From Sinotaia quadrata (taxonomy: Eukaryota > Mollusca > Gastropoda > Architaenioglossa > Viviparidae), in NCBI GenBank assembly GCA_028829895.1, contig CM054181.1:8330001-8394000 (forward strand): 64,000 nucleotides of DNA, given 5' to 3'. Shown here piece by piece: positions 11,961 to 24,092 of this stretch. The translations under genes were made by a program, and so were the position numbers. Position 1 is the first letter of the stretch, and each line of letters begins with the position of its first letter. The notes beneath the pieces are model-generated. The model was not told the DNA's origin and searched no databases. It was given only the letters and a program-made list of their open reading frames with translations.

Positions 11961-12315
11961 ACGCAACATTAGATTTAATTATTACATGATCTAATGCAAC
12001 ATTATTATGCAACAATTATTACGTGACCTAATGTTACATTAGAATTAATTATTGCATGATCTAGTGCAGCATTAGAATAAATTATTACTTGGCCTAATGC
12101 AACATTAAGTTGAATTATTACGTGACCAAATGCAACCTTATTATTAATTATTACATTATCTAATGCAACATTAGAATGAATTAATGGATCATTAATTTGA
12201 ATTTTTACATGGCCAAATGCAACATTAGAATTAATTATTGCATGATCTAATGCAGCATTAGAATGAATTTATTACGTGATCTAATGCAACATTTTAGTAA
12301 ATTATTACGTAACCT
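11961..12315. repeat. Diverged repeat of TAATGCAACATTAGAATTAA type
   Basis: About nine units with variable spacing of roughly 35-48 bp. The unit is partly palindromic (AATGCAACATT), so hairpins can form. The downstream 12316-12960 is CpG-richer, single-copy-looking DNA with no recognised gene. Confidence 0.75.
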
Positions 12316-12976
12316 GGGTCAAACACTATGACCACTATGCTACTGGAATGACCTGAGCAATACAGAGAGAGTACAGAAAATCCGGCCTTGCCTTTGACTG
12401 CGTACATGTGACAAACTCTGGTCTTTAAGTCGCTGTAATGATGACGTAAGTAAAGTGGAGAGATGCCAGAACAAGTGTATTGCTGAGGGCTGTGACAAAG
12501 ATTGCTTCGTGGGTTCCTCTCCTTTCGCGGGTCACTCGGGAGATGCCCAATAGCTTGACATGAAACGCGCATCACCGCACGCGAGTCATCCGGAGTCGCA
12601 AAACACATCTGGTGTCTCCAGGGAACACGCATGCGCAGTCAAGCGTTCCTCAGTGCACGGCCCGTGCATTGAAAGGCTATTATAGTAATGGTCTTTTCAC
12701 GAAAATGCTGGAGATGGCGAAGCTGCCACAGCGCTGTCTCGGGCGAGAATGATAGCATCGCAAATTGTTGCCGTTATTCCCCACGTGGAACGATTGGCCA
12801 GTCTTTCAATTTGGGAGCACTGAAATAAAAACGATCTAGGGAGGCAGGACGGTGATGGCGCGAAGACATTCTCGAGGACTGTACCTGCGGGTCTAGCAGA
12901 CTACTAACACCGACAAACTGACACACACACGTACTATTGAGATAAGACTTCAAATAAACAACACACTCTCTCTCAC

Positions 12977-12988
12977 ACACACACACAC

Positions 12989-13022
<34 letters not shown>

Positions 13023-13031
13023 ACACACACT

Positions 13032-13095
<64 letters not shown>

Positions 13096-13098
13096 CAC
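12977..13098. repeat. (CA)n microsatellite with CTCTC interruptions
   Basis: CA run in three blocks separated by TCTC or TC. Confidence 0.95.
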
Positions 13099-13334
13099 TT
13101 CTTCAAGCAGCCCTGAAATACATTGAACTACTGTGACAATGGTAAGCATACACATCTCAAAATGCAAATACAAAACAAAAAGAAGAAAACCCAGAGACAA
13201 TCTCGCCCTCAAATCTACAATAACACTCGAGCACCAGCGACGCTATCACAACAGGGGATCAGAGATCAGTACTAAATAATGTGGTTTAAAACTAATTCGC
13301 TGGTAGGTTTATAATTTTTTTTTATACTTCTATT

Positions 13335-13545
13335 AGAAGAAATACGTCTTTTAAATCAGTTAAGTTCTTAAAGTTCTAGATGAAGTACGTCTTTAAAATC
13401 AGTTAAGTTTATAAAGTTCTAGATGAAGCACTTTTAAATCAGTGAAGTTTTTAAAGTTCTAGAATCTAGATGAAGCACGTCTTTTAAATCAGTTAAGTTT
13501 ATAAAGTTCTAGATGAAGCACGTCTTTTAAATCAGTTAAGTTGCC
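13335..13545. repeat. 43-bp tandem repeat, 5 copies
   Basis: AAAGTTCTAGATGAAGCACG with TCTTTTAAATCAGTTAAGTT. Period is 43 between the units at 13372 and 13415, with small indels elsewhere. Confidence 0.88.
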
Positions 13546-14107
13546 TGAGACGCAACATGCTCCAAGTCAAATCTTAACCAATAAATAGGGTAGAACGTCA
13601 TTAAAACAGTTACATCACTAGATTCAAGAGGTGGGGCGGGGCGTAATGAGAGTGGGGCGAGGGGGGGTTGGTCCCAGTTGGAGAATTGTTGGTAAGTATT
13701 ATACTAAGAATTGAGTAGACGCGTAAGTTTGGTCGTAGGACCTGGGCGGCTCTTTGCCTTACTACACCATAGATAGTAACTATAAAAGTGTTTTTGTCAC
13801 GTGTTACTTCATGAAAACAATTAGAAGGAACATTTTTTTCAAACAATCTAACCTAGCAAGTACAGTTCTAGAAAATCGATTTGTGAGTAATGAAAGTTAA
13901 AGAGTCATTCTCAAATTCAATAAGGTACAGATGCATTTCTCTTTTGTATGTGTGCGTGTGTATATGAGATGAGAAGAAGACAGAAGATAAGATGGGGGGA
14001 TAACATCTCTGGACTGAAGCGGAGGATACAGTAAAATTAGCAGAGAACAGAATGGAATGGAGGAAGCTGGTTGTCAGATCATCAGTGGTGCCCCAACGGT
14101 TGGCAAG
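13546..14107. other. Anonymous DNA, no gene recognised
   Basis: Contains a G-rich patch at 13630-13672. No domain or transposon end seen. Confidence 0.45.
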
Positions 14108-14158
14108 ATTAATAGATAGATAAATAGATAGACAGATAGATAGATAGATAGATAGATA
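14108..14158. repeat. (GATA)n microsatellite
   Basis: About 12 GATA-type units (GATA/AATA/GACA). Confidence 0.9.
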
Positions 14159-14277
14159 GTGTGTATATGTGCATATATATATGCGCGCGTGTGTATGTGT
14201 CCGTGTCTGTATGTATAATTGTGCGTTTGTTTATTCGTGTGTATGCGTCTTTTAGTATATGTATTTTTGTGTCTATG

Positions 14278-14280
<3 letters not shown>

Positions 14281-14362
<82 letters not shown>
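14281..14362. repeat. (TG)n microsatellite
   Basis: About 40 TG units with one TATG interruption. A shorter TG run follows at 14485-14510. Confidence 0.95.
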
Positions 14363-14363
<1 letters not shown>

Positions 14364-14549
14364 TTAATGTATTTATAGCATGCATGTACGTTGTGAAAAA
14401 TGGATTTCTATATAAATATGCTTTTAATTGTGGGTTTGGAAATAGATACGTATGTTTGTATACAACTAGAATTAAAGTGGGATTGTGTGTTTGTGTGTGT
14501 GTGTGTGTGTCTTGACGTGAAGTGGGAATAATAATAATGTGTCTTAAAT

Positions 14550-14720
14550 CTACATTTCGTGACTTATAAAAAGTTTTATATAAAATGATGAAGTTTTTAG
14601 ACAATGGAGCTGACTCATGTCCGCCATTCTGGCTTTCGAGAAACAAGACGTAATCTCGCGTGCCTAGTATTGGACGACCGGAAGTCTGTTGGCGAACAAA
14701 GGGAAATTGTGTCGTAGCCG
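14550..14720 (-). promoter_or_regulatory. Promoter-like cluster on the minus strand, tentative
   Basis: Read on the minus strand: ACTTCCGG (ETS-like), then CCAAT, then ATTACGTC (CRE-like), then GAATGGCGGAC (YY1-like) with an ATG at 14627-14625. The ATG opens a 25-codon frame (stop at 14550) that starts MADMSQLH, and I see no convincing splice donor in it. The order and compactness are promoter-like, but no gene is identified. Confidence 0.25.
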
Positions 14721-15175
14721 GCAAAAACTTATTAATCTTGCGATGTTATTCTTCACCATTCCGCAGACTGATGCGTTTCCTGAAAAGCACTGACTGTAAA
14801 AAAGGATTATTCTCAAAAGAAAGTTATAATCAAGATAAAGTGGTCAGTGAATTTACTGTAGAATGTGTGCTTCCAGTAAGTTCTGTCTGGAAATTTATCT
14901 GTACTTTAATGGACATGTTCGTCGACTATCCTGTACCAACATTTAAGTACTCAACCGATTTAAATACAGAAACAAATTTTATATAATTTAAATAGAGAAG
15001 TTATTTTTTTTTTATTGATGTATGTGGCGCACTGTCGCAAGCCCACACTCTTCATTACGCCAGCATTTGTCAAAGTGGATGAAAGGGGAACAACTCCTCG
15101 TGACTGAGTGCAGTGCCATCTAGCTGCCGACTGACATCCAAACCATCTGGGTCTTGACCACACCATGGCTTGAAT

Positions 15176-15500
15176 TGGCCTAGAGCCCTAGAGGCATATT
15201 TTAAACAGTCATCTAAGTTTACTTTGAAATGGTTTCAAAAGTCATAGAGACCCATTTTTAAAAGTCATTAAAATGTACTTTGACATTGCTTGAAACGGCA
15301 TAGAGACACATGTTAAGCAGTCATCTAAGTTTGCTTTGACACGGCTGGACTGGTCATTGAGATACATTTTAAACAGATATTTATGTTTTTTGACATGTCT
15401 TGAATGGTCCATAGACACACATTTTAAACAGTCAGCTAAGTTTACCTTGTCTTGCTTAAATTAGAAACACAATCCATATTATACAGTCAGTCAGATATGC
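15176..15500. repeat. About 60-bp diverged tandem repeat, 5-6 copies
   Basis: Core ACACATTTTAAACAGTCATC followed by TAAGTTTACTTTGACATGGC. Heavily diverged. Confidence 0.75.
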
Positions 15501-15554
15501 TTTGATATAACGTAAATGATATGCACGTATAATATAGAAAAATTAATGACAAAT

Positions 15555-15700
15555 AACAAGCCCCCATCCATCAACTATCTCTCCAAAGTATGGTTATCAA
15601 TTTGTGTAAGAAGGTCAATAAATTTAGTAAATCAACAATCAAATATACATATAACAAATACAATGAAAAGATTATTTGACATCACTATTTCCACTACACC
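15555..15700 (+). repeat. Dispersed repeat family X, partial copy
   Basis: CCCCCATCCA and TGTGTAAGAAGGTCAATAAA, then ATCAACAATCAAATATACAT, align with about 3660-3800 on the same strand and with the reverse complement of about 22020-22135. It directly precedes a 35-bp array. Confidence 0.7.
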
Positions 15701-15725
15701 AAAATCGATATCAGAGCACTCTAAT

Positions 15726-16370
15726 GTCCAGAATGTATTGTTCACTTAAGACACTGTAGGGTTGAGAATGTATTGTTCACTTAAGACAATGTAGGGTTGA
15801 GAATGTATTGTTCATTTAAGACACTGTAGGGTTGAGAATGTATTGTTCATTTAAGACACTGTAGGGTTGAGAATGTATTGTTCATTTAAGACACTGTAGG
15901 GTTCAGAATGTATTGTTCATTTAAGACACTGTAGGGTTCAGAATGTATTGTTCATTTAAACACTGTAGGGTTCAGAATGTATTGTTCATTTAAGACACTG
16001 TAGGGTTCAGAATGTATTGTTCATTTAAGACACTGTATGGTTCAGAATGTATTGTTCATTTAAGAGCATTATGAAGTCCAGAATATATTATTCATTTAAG
16101 GACACTCTAAGGTCCAGAATATATTATTAATTTAATGGCACTAAGGGTCAGAATATATTATTCATTTAAGGACACTCTAAGGTCCAGAATATATTATTCA
16201 TTTAAGGGTACTTTATTGTCCAGAATATATTATTCATTTAATGGTACTCTATGGTCCAGAATATATTACTCACTTAACGGCACTATAGTGTCAGAATATA
16301 CTGTTCATTTAAGGTCCAGAATATAGTGTTCATTTAAGGTCCAGAATATAGTGTTCATTATAAGCGCACT
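15726..16370. repeat. 35-bp minisatellite, about 18 copies
   Basis: Unit GAATGTATTGTTCATTTAAG plus ACACTGTAGGGTTGA (units at 15801 and 15836). Homogeneous to about 16060, then progressively diverged (GAATATATTATTCATTTAAG) to 16370. Confidence 0.92.
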
Positions 16371-17986
16371 ACGATATCCAAAATACCTGATCTGGTTCAG
16401 GTCACGGCAAACTCATGAATACTGTTCGTTGTGCAGTGCAGAATATTGAAAAATTTCTATAGACATCCATGAAAATTCTGCTTAAATAATACCTTTCATT
16501 TTACTAAAGTATTTTGATATTATTTTTTTAAAATTATGTGCTTCATCAAAATTAATTTTTAAAACACTAGTGATATTGTCCCTTTTACTCGATTGTGTGC
16601 AGCTGAAAGACTGGAGGTCTATAAACATAAAATGAAATACCTCTACTACCACCCGAGGAGAAAAAAATCAACTTGATATATAATAAATAAGAAATTGCGC
16701 AAACCTCTGGAATAAAATTAACACTCTTTTTACTGCTTATTCGAAGAGAATTTCAATTTTGAAGGATTTATCTGTCCCTACACTAACGACGTAAAGTATT
16801 TAGCCGCACGTCTCGTAACAAAGTGCCTCAAAATTGTGATTGTCACGCGAAGACGGCGAGGTACCTACTGCCTGTTTTTTTTTACTCCATTGATGGCAAC
16901 AACGCACAGCGTCGGTCTCACTGCGAATGAATTAATCGACATTGTCCCCTTCCTGGCATTCAGGAAAAAGAAAACAACTCTTTTTATTTATTTATTTTTT
17001 TTTGTTGTTTGCTGTTTGGTGTGTGTGTGTGTGTGTTTTTTTTACTGGAATTGAACAGCTTGTTAAGGTCCCGTGGGAAAAAAAAATAAGAGTCGAGAAA
17101 TTATTCTCTCTCACGCTACTTACACCATAGGTATCTCTCGTTCCATTGTCGCGCGTCACGGGAATGAACGAGACACGCAGACCAGTGCAAACAAAGACAA
17201 GGCTAGGGAAGGGGGGCGGGGACGTCCGTTTCAGTTATCCTGTTGCGATTTAATTAAATTAGAAAAAAATATTTTAAATCAGGCACAAGCACGCACGCAT
17301 GGACAAACGTACGCAACGAAGACTTATTATCGTGCCGTGGTTCTAAAAATAATGTATCAGTGCCGGATCTTTTTGCTGAACAGGAAGACAGGTTGTGATG
17401 TTCGCACGCAATTAACAGACAAATTGCGAGTCAGTCAAAGATGCTTACGATTTTTGTTAAAATTAGCACGTAATAATACGTCATAAGGTGCGTCAGCTTT
17501 TTTTATGACAATGCGTGATAGTTTGGAGAGAAAAATTGAATGAACGTGATTCAAATCAGTAAGAATATATGCAAGGGTTCTTACATCTTCCAGAAAGACA
17601 CTATAGCAACTGGTTTATATCATAGCTTGTCCGGTAATCATTATCGTGTAAACTATGCTCCCAGTTATAACTGTTATCATATCAAAATATCACTATTGCT
17701 CATTATGTTTTCTTAATATGCAAATAGTTCGTACCGTACATAATAGAAATAACACAGTATATAATTGTTCAGATAATAGGTTTTCCCATAGAATGCACTT
17801 ATTACGGTTCTTATTCGAGATTATCCAGAATACAGTCTTGATTTGGACATACGTCTTAAACTATTCGTTTATATTTTATTTTGTATTTATTTATTTTGAT
17901 CACATTCTTCTCTTTCTTGTATAGATCGTTTGAAATAATAATGCTATTGTAATGAATAGGGTGTAAAAATTGTGTCCTAACGTTAA
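16371..17986. other. Anonymous DNA, no gene recognised
   Basis: About 1.6 kb with a short TG run near 17018-17035. A 137-codon open frame at 17073-17486 shows no recognisable domain and starts beside homopolymer tracts, so I do not call it. Confidence 0.45.
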
Positions 17987-17987
17987 A

Positions 17988-18450
17988 GTAGTTACGCACG
18001 TCTTGTAGCCATCACAGTCTCTACATTAGAGTAGTTACCCACGTCTTGTAGCCATCACAATCTCTACATTATAGTAGTTACGCACGTCTTGTAGCCATCA
18101 CAGTCTCTACATTAGAGTAGTTACCCACGTCTTGTAGCCATCACAGTCTCTACATTATAGTAGTTACCCACGTCTTGTAGCCATCATAGTCTCTACATTA
18201 GAGTAGTTACCCACGTCTTGTAGCCATCACAGTCTCTACATTAGAGTAGTTACCCACGTCTTGTAGCCATCACAGTCTCTACATTAGAGTAGTTACCCAC
18301 GTCTTGTAGCCATCACAGTCTCTACATTAGAGTAGTTACCCACGTCTTGTAGCCATCACAGTCTCTACATTAGAGTAGTTACCCACGTCTTGTAGCCATC
18401 ATAGTCTCTACATTAGAGTAGTTACCCACGTCTTGTAGCCACTATAATTC
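17988..18450. repeat. 43-bp minisatellite, about 10.7 copies
   Basis: GTAGTTACCCACGTCTTGTA then GCCATCACAGTCTCTACATT. Units at 17988 and 18031 fix the period at 43. Nearly identical copies, with G/C at one position and ATAGT/ACAGT variants. Confidence 0.95.
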
Positions 18451-19038
18451 CTACATTTCAGTTATCCACTTCTGCTGTTAATTCGTTACAATGCATGTCT
18501 GATTTTCTATACTCTATGCCACCATTTTACTTCAAATGATTATCACGTGATCGAAGTGAAGCTTTCACTTGCTATCCAGCTGGCGTGTACGATTTTGGTT
18601 ATCACTTCTCAAGTGAACGGCACACTTAATCTGGATTAAAGGGCAAATTTTATTAGAGAAATGCAGAAAAATAATCTCCATGAATCTTGATGTATCATTT
18701 CCAATTATTTATTCCGCAGTGAGTCTTTCTACTATGTATAACTTTATTTCACGAGTAAATTAAATATTAAAATGAGGAAGGTAAACATTACAATTACATT
18801 AAATTAATTCTAAATACAACGACATTACATATAACAATGACTTTATGAAAGTCAAATAAATCTCAATTGTTCTAGAAAAAAATTGCATTTCCAAAGTATT
18901 GAATGCAATGCCATGGATAAATAATGCAACTAAAGTGTTGATAAATGAGTTATAAGTGATAAGTACAGATTATTTTATTGGCATTACAAAAGAGTTACAC
19001 TTGTATTTATAAATAAATGATACCACCTAAAATTACTA

Positions 19039-19500
19039 GTGATTATAAATAAATGACATTAATAGAAATAAATATTACGTGACAGTAATGCACAGTGACA
19101 TTTGTGATTATAAATAAATGACATTAATAAATATTACGTGACAGTAATGCACAGTGATACTTGTGGTTATAAATAAATGACATCAATAGAAATAAATATT
19201 ACGTGACAGTAATGCACAGTGACATTTGTGATTATAAATAAATGACATTAATAAATATTACTTGACAGTAATGCACAGTGACACTTGTGGTTATATATAA
19301 ATGACATTAATAGAAATAAATATTACGTGACAGTAATGCACAGTGACATTTGTGATTATAAATAAATGACATTAATAAATATTACGTGACAGTAATGCAC
19401 AGTGACAGTTGTGATTATAAATAAATGACACTAATAGAAATAAATATTACGTGACAGTAATGCACAGTGACATTTGTGGTTATAAATAAATGACATTAAT
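19039..19500. repeat. Alternating 65/59-bp dimeric satellite
   Basis: Units begin GTGATTATAAATAAATGACA and end AATGCACAGTGACATTT. Long units (65 bp) carry AATAGAAATAAAT and short units (59 bp) carry AATAAAT. They strictly alternate L S L S L S L before a final partial L, so the true repeat is a 124-bp dimer. Confidence 0.92.
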
Positions 19501-20141
19501 AGAAATAAAATTATCTTACACTTCCTGTTCTACAACTTGGACACTTGCAAATACAGTATGCAACTTTTATCAGTTCAAAATCAGTGTGGAATCAAAGTGT
19601 TCTATTATATTTCAATACCTCACATTTGTAAGGGCGGGGAAGTGTTGTTTGTGTGTGCTTATGCATGTTTGCGTGTGTGACTGTGTATGTGTGTGGGTGT
19701 TCCATTGTGTTACAGTAACTATATTATCGGTACTGTTTAGTAACAGTATAGAGTTCAGCAAAGGAGACAAAGAATTATTTTAATGTTCTAATTCGGCAGA
19801 GTAGACAAATTATCAGGTTACTACACAGGAGAACTCGACTCACTGGGCGGACAGAAGTGACGCGATCAACCACACCGAAACCGGGCGCCACCTAGTAGGC
19901 AAGCTCAGCCGATCTCTATCACGTCTCCCTAGACTCTGACTGTGCGCACGTAATTGTCATTTGGCACGCGAACGCCTCACTAGGGGCAGCTAACCCAAAG
20001 GCATTTTCACGGATTAGAATCAAAGCTGAGGCGGCAGACTGAGTTAGATACAAAACTGACTTACGGCGTGCATTGGGCGTAATAAATTTTCAGACGTATA
20101 GAACAGACTGTAAAGTACATAGGATAGACACGTTAAAGTGG
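19501..20141. other. Anonymous DNA, no gene recognised
   Basis: Contains a short degenerate TG run near 19650-19700. No domain or transposon end seen. Confidence 0.45.
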
Positions 20142-20709
20142 GTGTCCCACAGTCAATCATTTCCATCCCCACAGTCGTGCAAACATTGAACAGCACTGCT
20201 ATTCAACACTTTCATCAAGCAAAACACCTTGCTTGATGGAATAGACCCAGTTCTATTTCCATCAAGCAAAGCCATCAAGCGCACCAATCGGTTGTTGCCT
20301 TTTTATCACGTGATCAGTCCGCATTCCAAGATGGCAGTTTTCGTCAACAACTCAATGCCCGCTTCAAGGATTTCTAGAGACGAAACAGAAAAATTTATAA
20401 GGCTGTATAGAGATCGAGGGATTCTTTTGAACTCAAAATACTAACTACTTCCAATAAACAAGAAGCCATTGTCATAGCTATTATTGCTGATGAAATAGGT
20501 TCATCTTCCGATGATAGCTCACTGACAGAAATTTCGTAGTTCGCAGGCCATTGGTGCAATATTATGTGCTTTTGTCCCACGATATATTTGACCACGTGAT
20601 TAAACATTTACATACCATCAAATTTTAATTCGTGCTCCTTGATCCATGTGACGTGGCATCATGCAATTGTTGTTCAACTGTTTGATGAAAATGATTGACT
20701 GTGGGACAC
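20142..20709 (+). mobile_element. 568-bp inverted-repeat element carrying a MADF-like ORF remnant
   Basis: Ends are GTGTCCCACAGTCAATCATT at 20142 and its reverse complement ending at 20709, extending to about 25 bp with one mismatch. No convincing target duplication is visible, so the superfamily is unassigned. Inside are a strong hairpin (20230-20270) and a small ATG-started frame. The pairing of terminal repeats with a MADF/Myb-like protein suggests an internally deleted PIF/Harbinger-type derivative. That is inference; the termini do not prove it. Confidence 0.55.
20331..20444 (+). pseudogene. Truncated MADF/Myb-like DNA-binding protein fragment
   Basis: The ATG lies in CAAGATGGC, just downstream of an E-box-like TCACGTGA. 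The 37-residue frame contains ISRDETEKFIRLYRDRGIL, resembling the first helix of MADF domains (an acidic start, then FI.LYR.R..L). The frame stops where a MADF domain would continue. A shifted frame further on encodes an acidic SSSDDSSLTEIS tail before a stop, so the middle of the domain looks deleted. It lies wholly inside the 568-bp inverted-repeat element and probably derives from it rather than from a host gene. Confidence 0.4.
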
Positions 20710-20879
20710 AAGGCTCATAGGACCAGTCCTTAGGACAGATTCACGAAGTCGTCAGTTCCTCGCAATCAAGAGGAGTAACACAAGTTATATATAATACAAT
20801 ACATGAAGTTAAAATGATTGCACAAGCCGTTATGTATATGAAGAACACCGTAGTTTAAATACATCTCATTATGACATTC

Positions 20880-22140
20880 TGTGACAGAGTAAATTTGCCT
20901 CTCCTAATTTTTAAATATAAATTGTTATGTAAATTGCTAAATTGTCAGAGTAACCAGACCTTGGGCACTCCTTATGGTGTTATTTTTGTAAGTGTCTGAG
21001 TTGAAGTAAACAGATCGAGATAAGAATATTCTAGATTGCAGACGTAATGCAAATGGAGTGAGTTTTTTCTATTATCCAATAATCATGATTTATGATAACA
21101 AGACCAGCCAATGGGTGAGATTAAAGAATTCACTTGCTGTAGAAAAATCTATTCTCTGATCACTTTGAATTTGGATGGGAAAGGGAAAGTCAAGCTTTGA
21201 AAGGGAATCATTAGATTGACCTTTTGAGAGAGAATGGACTTAGAAAACATTTAATGCATTTTTACTATTGTTATACTTGTGTTTATGTAGAGATGTATTA
21301 TGTGAGCTAACATTTCTTTTCTACAAATGTAGAAAATGTTGAACTAAACTGCACACATGTAGTGTGCTAACACTTGACATTGTTTGAGATGCTGTATTTA
21401 TTTTACCATGCTAAAGTTTTGGGCTGATAAATACTGATGCAGGAAATTGTAAGTTGAGGATGGGATGTAAGATAGAATGGATCTATAGTGTGATGAATAG
21501 GAAACTTAGGTTTGCTTCTTATTTTGCAGTGAACAAGCAGCCTTTCAAATTTTAAGTTTCAAGTTCCCAGTTATCCTTCATATGTTCACCGGCTAGGAAC
21601 TTGAATGACCAGGAAGGTGCGGGAACTTCTATTGAACTGTGTAGGTGTAAAGAGTATGCTGAGTTTGATGTATATGCTGGATATATGGGGAGAATTCTAG
21701 TACATTGAAGTTATCAGAATTACTGTAATCATCATGTTCTGCTTGAAGGAACTGACATGGTGAGGAGAGCGCTGAAGTTCATTCAAGAAACAGCGCATCA
21801 GTGTTTTCCATGCATGTGGCAGGAGACACATGTTGACAGATATTGTGACATTGTGACATTGATGCAAAAGCAAGTGAAGCAAGTTTAATCCAGGTCATGT
21901 AAGATAATAGACTTACCGAACTCTAATATAACTAACCTGTGATTTGTATCAACTCTATTCTTTAACTGTAATTTTATTATTTTATAAGTATGGACTGTGT
22001 AAACAATAATTATCTGAATATGAGTTCATGGAGTATTGATGTCAAGTAATCTATTTCATTGTAATTGTCATATGTATATTTAATAAATTTATTGTTAAAT
22101 TTGTAGACTTTCTTATGCATAATTCCATAACGATAAATGA
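20880..22140 (-). repeat. Dispersed repeat family X, most complete copy (inverted)
   Basis: Read on the minus strand, successive segments match other copies in the same order: 22130-22020 with 3710-3800 and 15600-15690; about 21940 with 3870; about 21750 with 4100; about 21665 with 4195; 21550-21230 with about 53710-54010; 21190-21080 with 5195-5270; 21015-20880 with 25365-25495. About 1.25 kb. No ORF and no terminal repeat that I can see. It could be a non-autonomous DNA transposon or a piece of a larger element. Confidence 0.7.
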
Positions 22141-22285
22141 ATAATTTCATTGCATGTATAAGCTGTTTCTTAGTTCCATAGTGATTTACTGTGACCACAT
22201 GTACATCATTATTAGTTCATTTAAATCATGCAAAAAAGCTCGTGGACAGTTTCATTGTGATCATAATTGTAGTGTATACAATTAT

Positions 22286-22560
22286 GCATTATAAATAGCA
22301 CGTACACAATAAATCGTGCATTTTAAAAAGCACGTACACAATCAATCGTGCATTATAAATAGCATGTACACAATAAATCGTGCATTATAAAAAGCACGTA
22401 CACAATCAATCGTGCATTATAAATAGCATGTACACAACCGATCGTGCATTATAAATAGTACGTACACAATCAATCGTGCATTATAAATAGCATGTACACA
22501 ATCAATCGTGCATTATAAAAAGCACGTACACAATCAATCGTGTATTATAAATAGAACACA
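22286..22560. repeat. 32-bp minisatellite, about 9 copies
   Basis: Unit ATCGTGCATTATAAATAGCA plus TGTACACAATCA. Units vary between AAATAGCATG and AAAAAGCACG versions. Confidence 0.92.
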
Positions 22561-24092
22561 CTTAATCAGCGGTGGGCAATCCAAGCCTTTAGGCCTGATT
22601 AAGTTTAATAAATCTTTGTATTATTGTGGAGAAACACCACATTTACAAGTACTGATGGCATTTATCAGGCGGGGGGGGGGGTCAAGTCAGCTTCAGAGCT
22701 CAGATGGTCAGTGTGGGTCAGAGGTCATGCACTCTGTCTTTGTTCTCTGTGATTTTACGCAGCACGACTATTAATTAAATGCGATGTCGTTAGCGTTCTA
22801 ACGGCCCTGTTATCAGCGAAACCAAACCCCCATTTATTGAATTCGGTAGCTCTCTCCTTGGCATAGCACTCAAATCCCTGGTTCCCTTCTTCCGTACACA
22901 CACACACACACACGCGTGCGCGCACGCGCGCATACAAACACACACACATTTCTGCCTTCGCAGTCCACAGGCTTTAAAATATGTTTTTTTAAAAAAAACT
23001 ACTCTCTGAATCGTCACGGTCCGAACCCAATTTTCATCACTCAGCGCCTGTCATCGAAGTACCGTGCCCTGCATCCAGCCATTATCGCACCATACATGTT
23101 TGCAGTCGATATTGGCCCCAGCCAGTTCTCGGCTACTCGCAATCGTCTCCTATTCCAACCAAACCAACGCTCCGGAGGTTGGATGGTGTGGGGTGAAAGA
23201 GGAAAGGGGCGAATTTAAACTGAAAATTAAAAAAAAAAGGGGGGACATAAAAAAAAAAAAGAGAGGAAAAAATACGCCAATCTAGTCAAATCATTCTGCG
23301 GCTCTGGGTGTAGGGTGTATCTCGATGGTAGGAGATGGAAGTTGAGCTCACACACGGGCGGAAGGAAGCACTGAAAAGCAGGCAGACACCGATCGATTGG
23401 TTCTTTTCACCAGCTTGCAGTTATCTCCCCCACTACCACACACACCCGTATTCATACGGCTTACAGTTACCCCTCTTCTCCAGTCCGAATACACAGGGTT
23501 TACTTGAATGCAGTTTCCAATAATTCACAGTCTTTTCATTCTTCCTTTAGTTAATTTTCTCTCTATTTCTTATTTTCATTCATCTCAATGTTCTTCTCTT
23601 ATTTCTTTCACTCAATTCTCCCTGTCTGCGTTCATAGTCTCTCTTTAACTTCATTCTTTTCACCATTCTCTCTTATTTCAATTAATCTCTTTCCCCTCCT
23701 CTCTTTCTCTCGTTTTTACCTCTGGCTATCCATTTCTATCAACTTTCTGCCCTCTTTTTCTCCCTTTACCTACCTTACTCTCTCTCTCTCTCTCTCTCTC
23801 TCAATGTTAAGAGAATACTCAAGCCAAGCATGTTATCTATTGAATCATTTCTTAATGTTCTCCATTTATCCATTATTTTATTCATCTTTGTGCTACAACT
23901 TCATCTTCGATAAACTCACCTTCGATTAAAGCAACATCTATTTTTAGCCCAGCCGGTATGCTCTTTCCCTGATATGTTTGTGTGTGGCTTTCTTGATGAT
24001 TAGAGTTGGCATGTGTACTAGCCAACGTCGGACATAAATCAAACTGCTAATGACACGACGTCTGGAAAACACATTTAAGCTTCAAATGCACT
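22561..24092. other. Anonymous DNA with CA/CG and TC runs
   Basis: Holds a G10 run at 22671, an alternating CA/CG tract at 22896-22949, poly-A patches at 23228-23262 and a (TC)n run at 23777-23802. Open frames here are low-complexity. No gene recognised. Confidence 0.5.

Noticed and set aside
17073..17486. 137-residue ORF
   Set aside because: No recognisable domain. It starts next to homopolymer tracts in anonymous DNA, so length alone is not enough.
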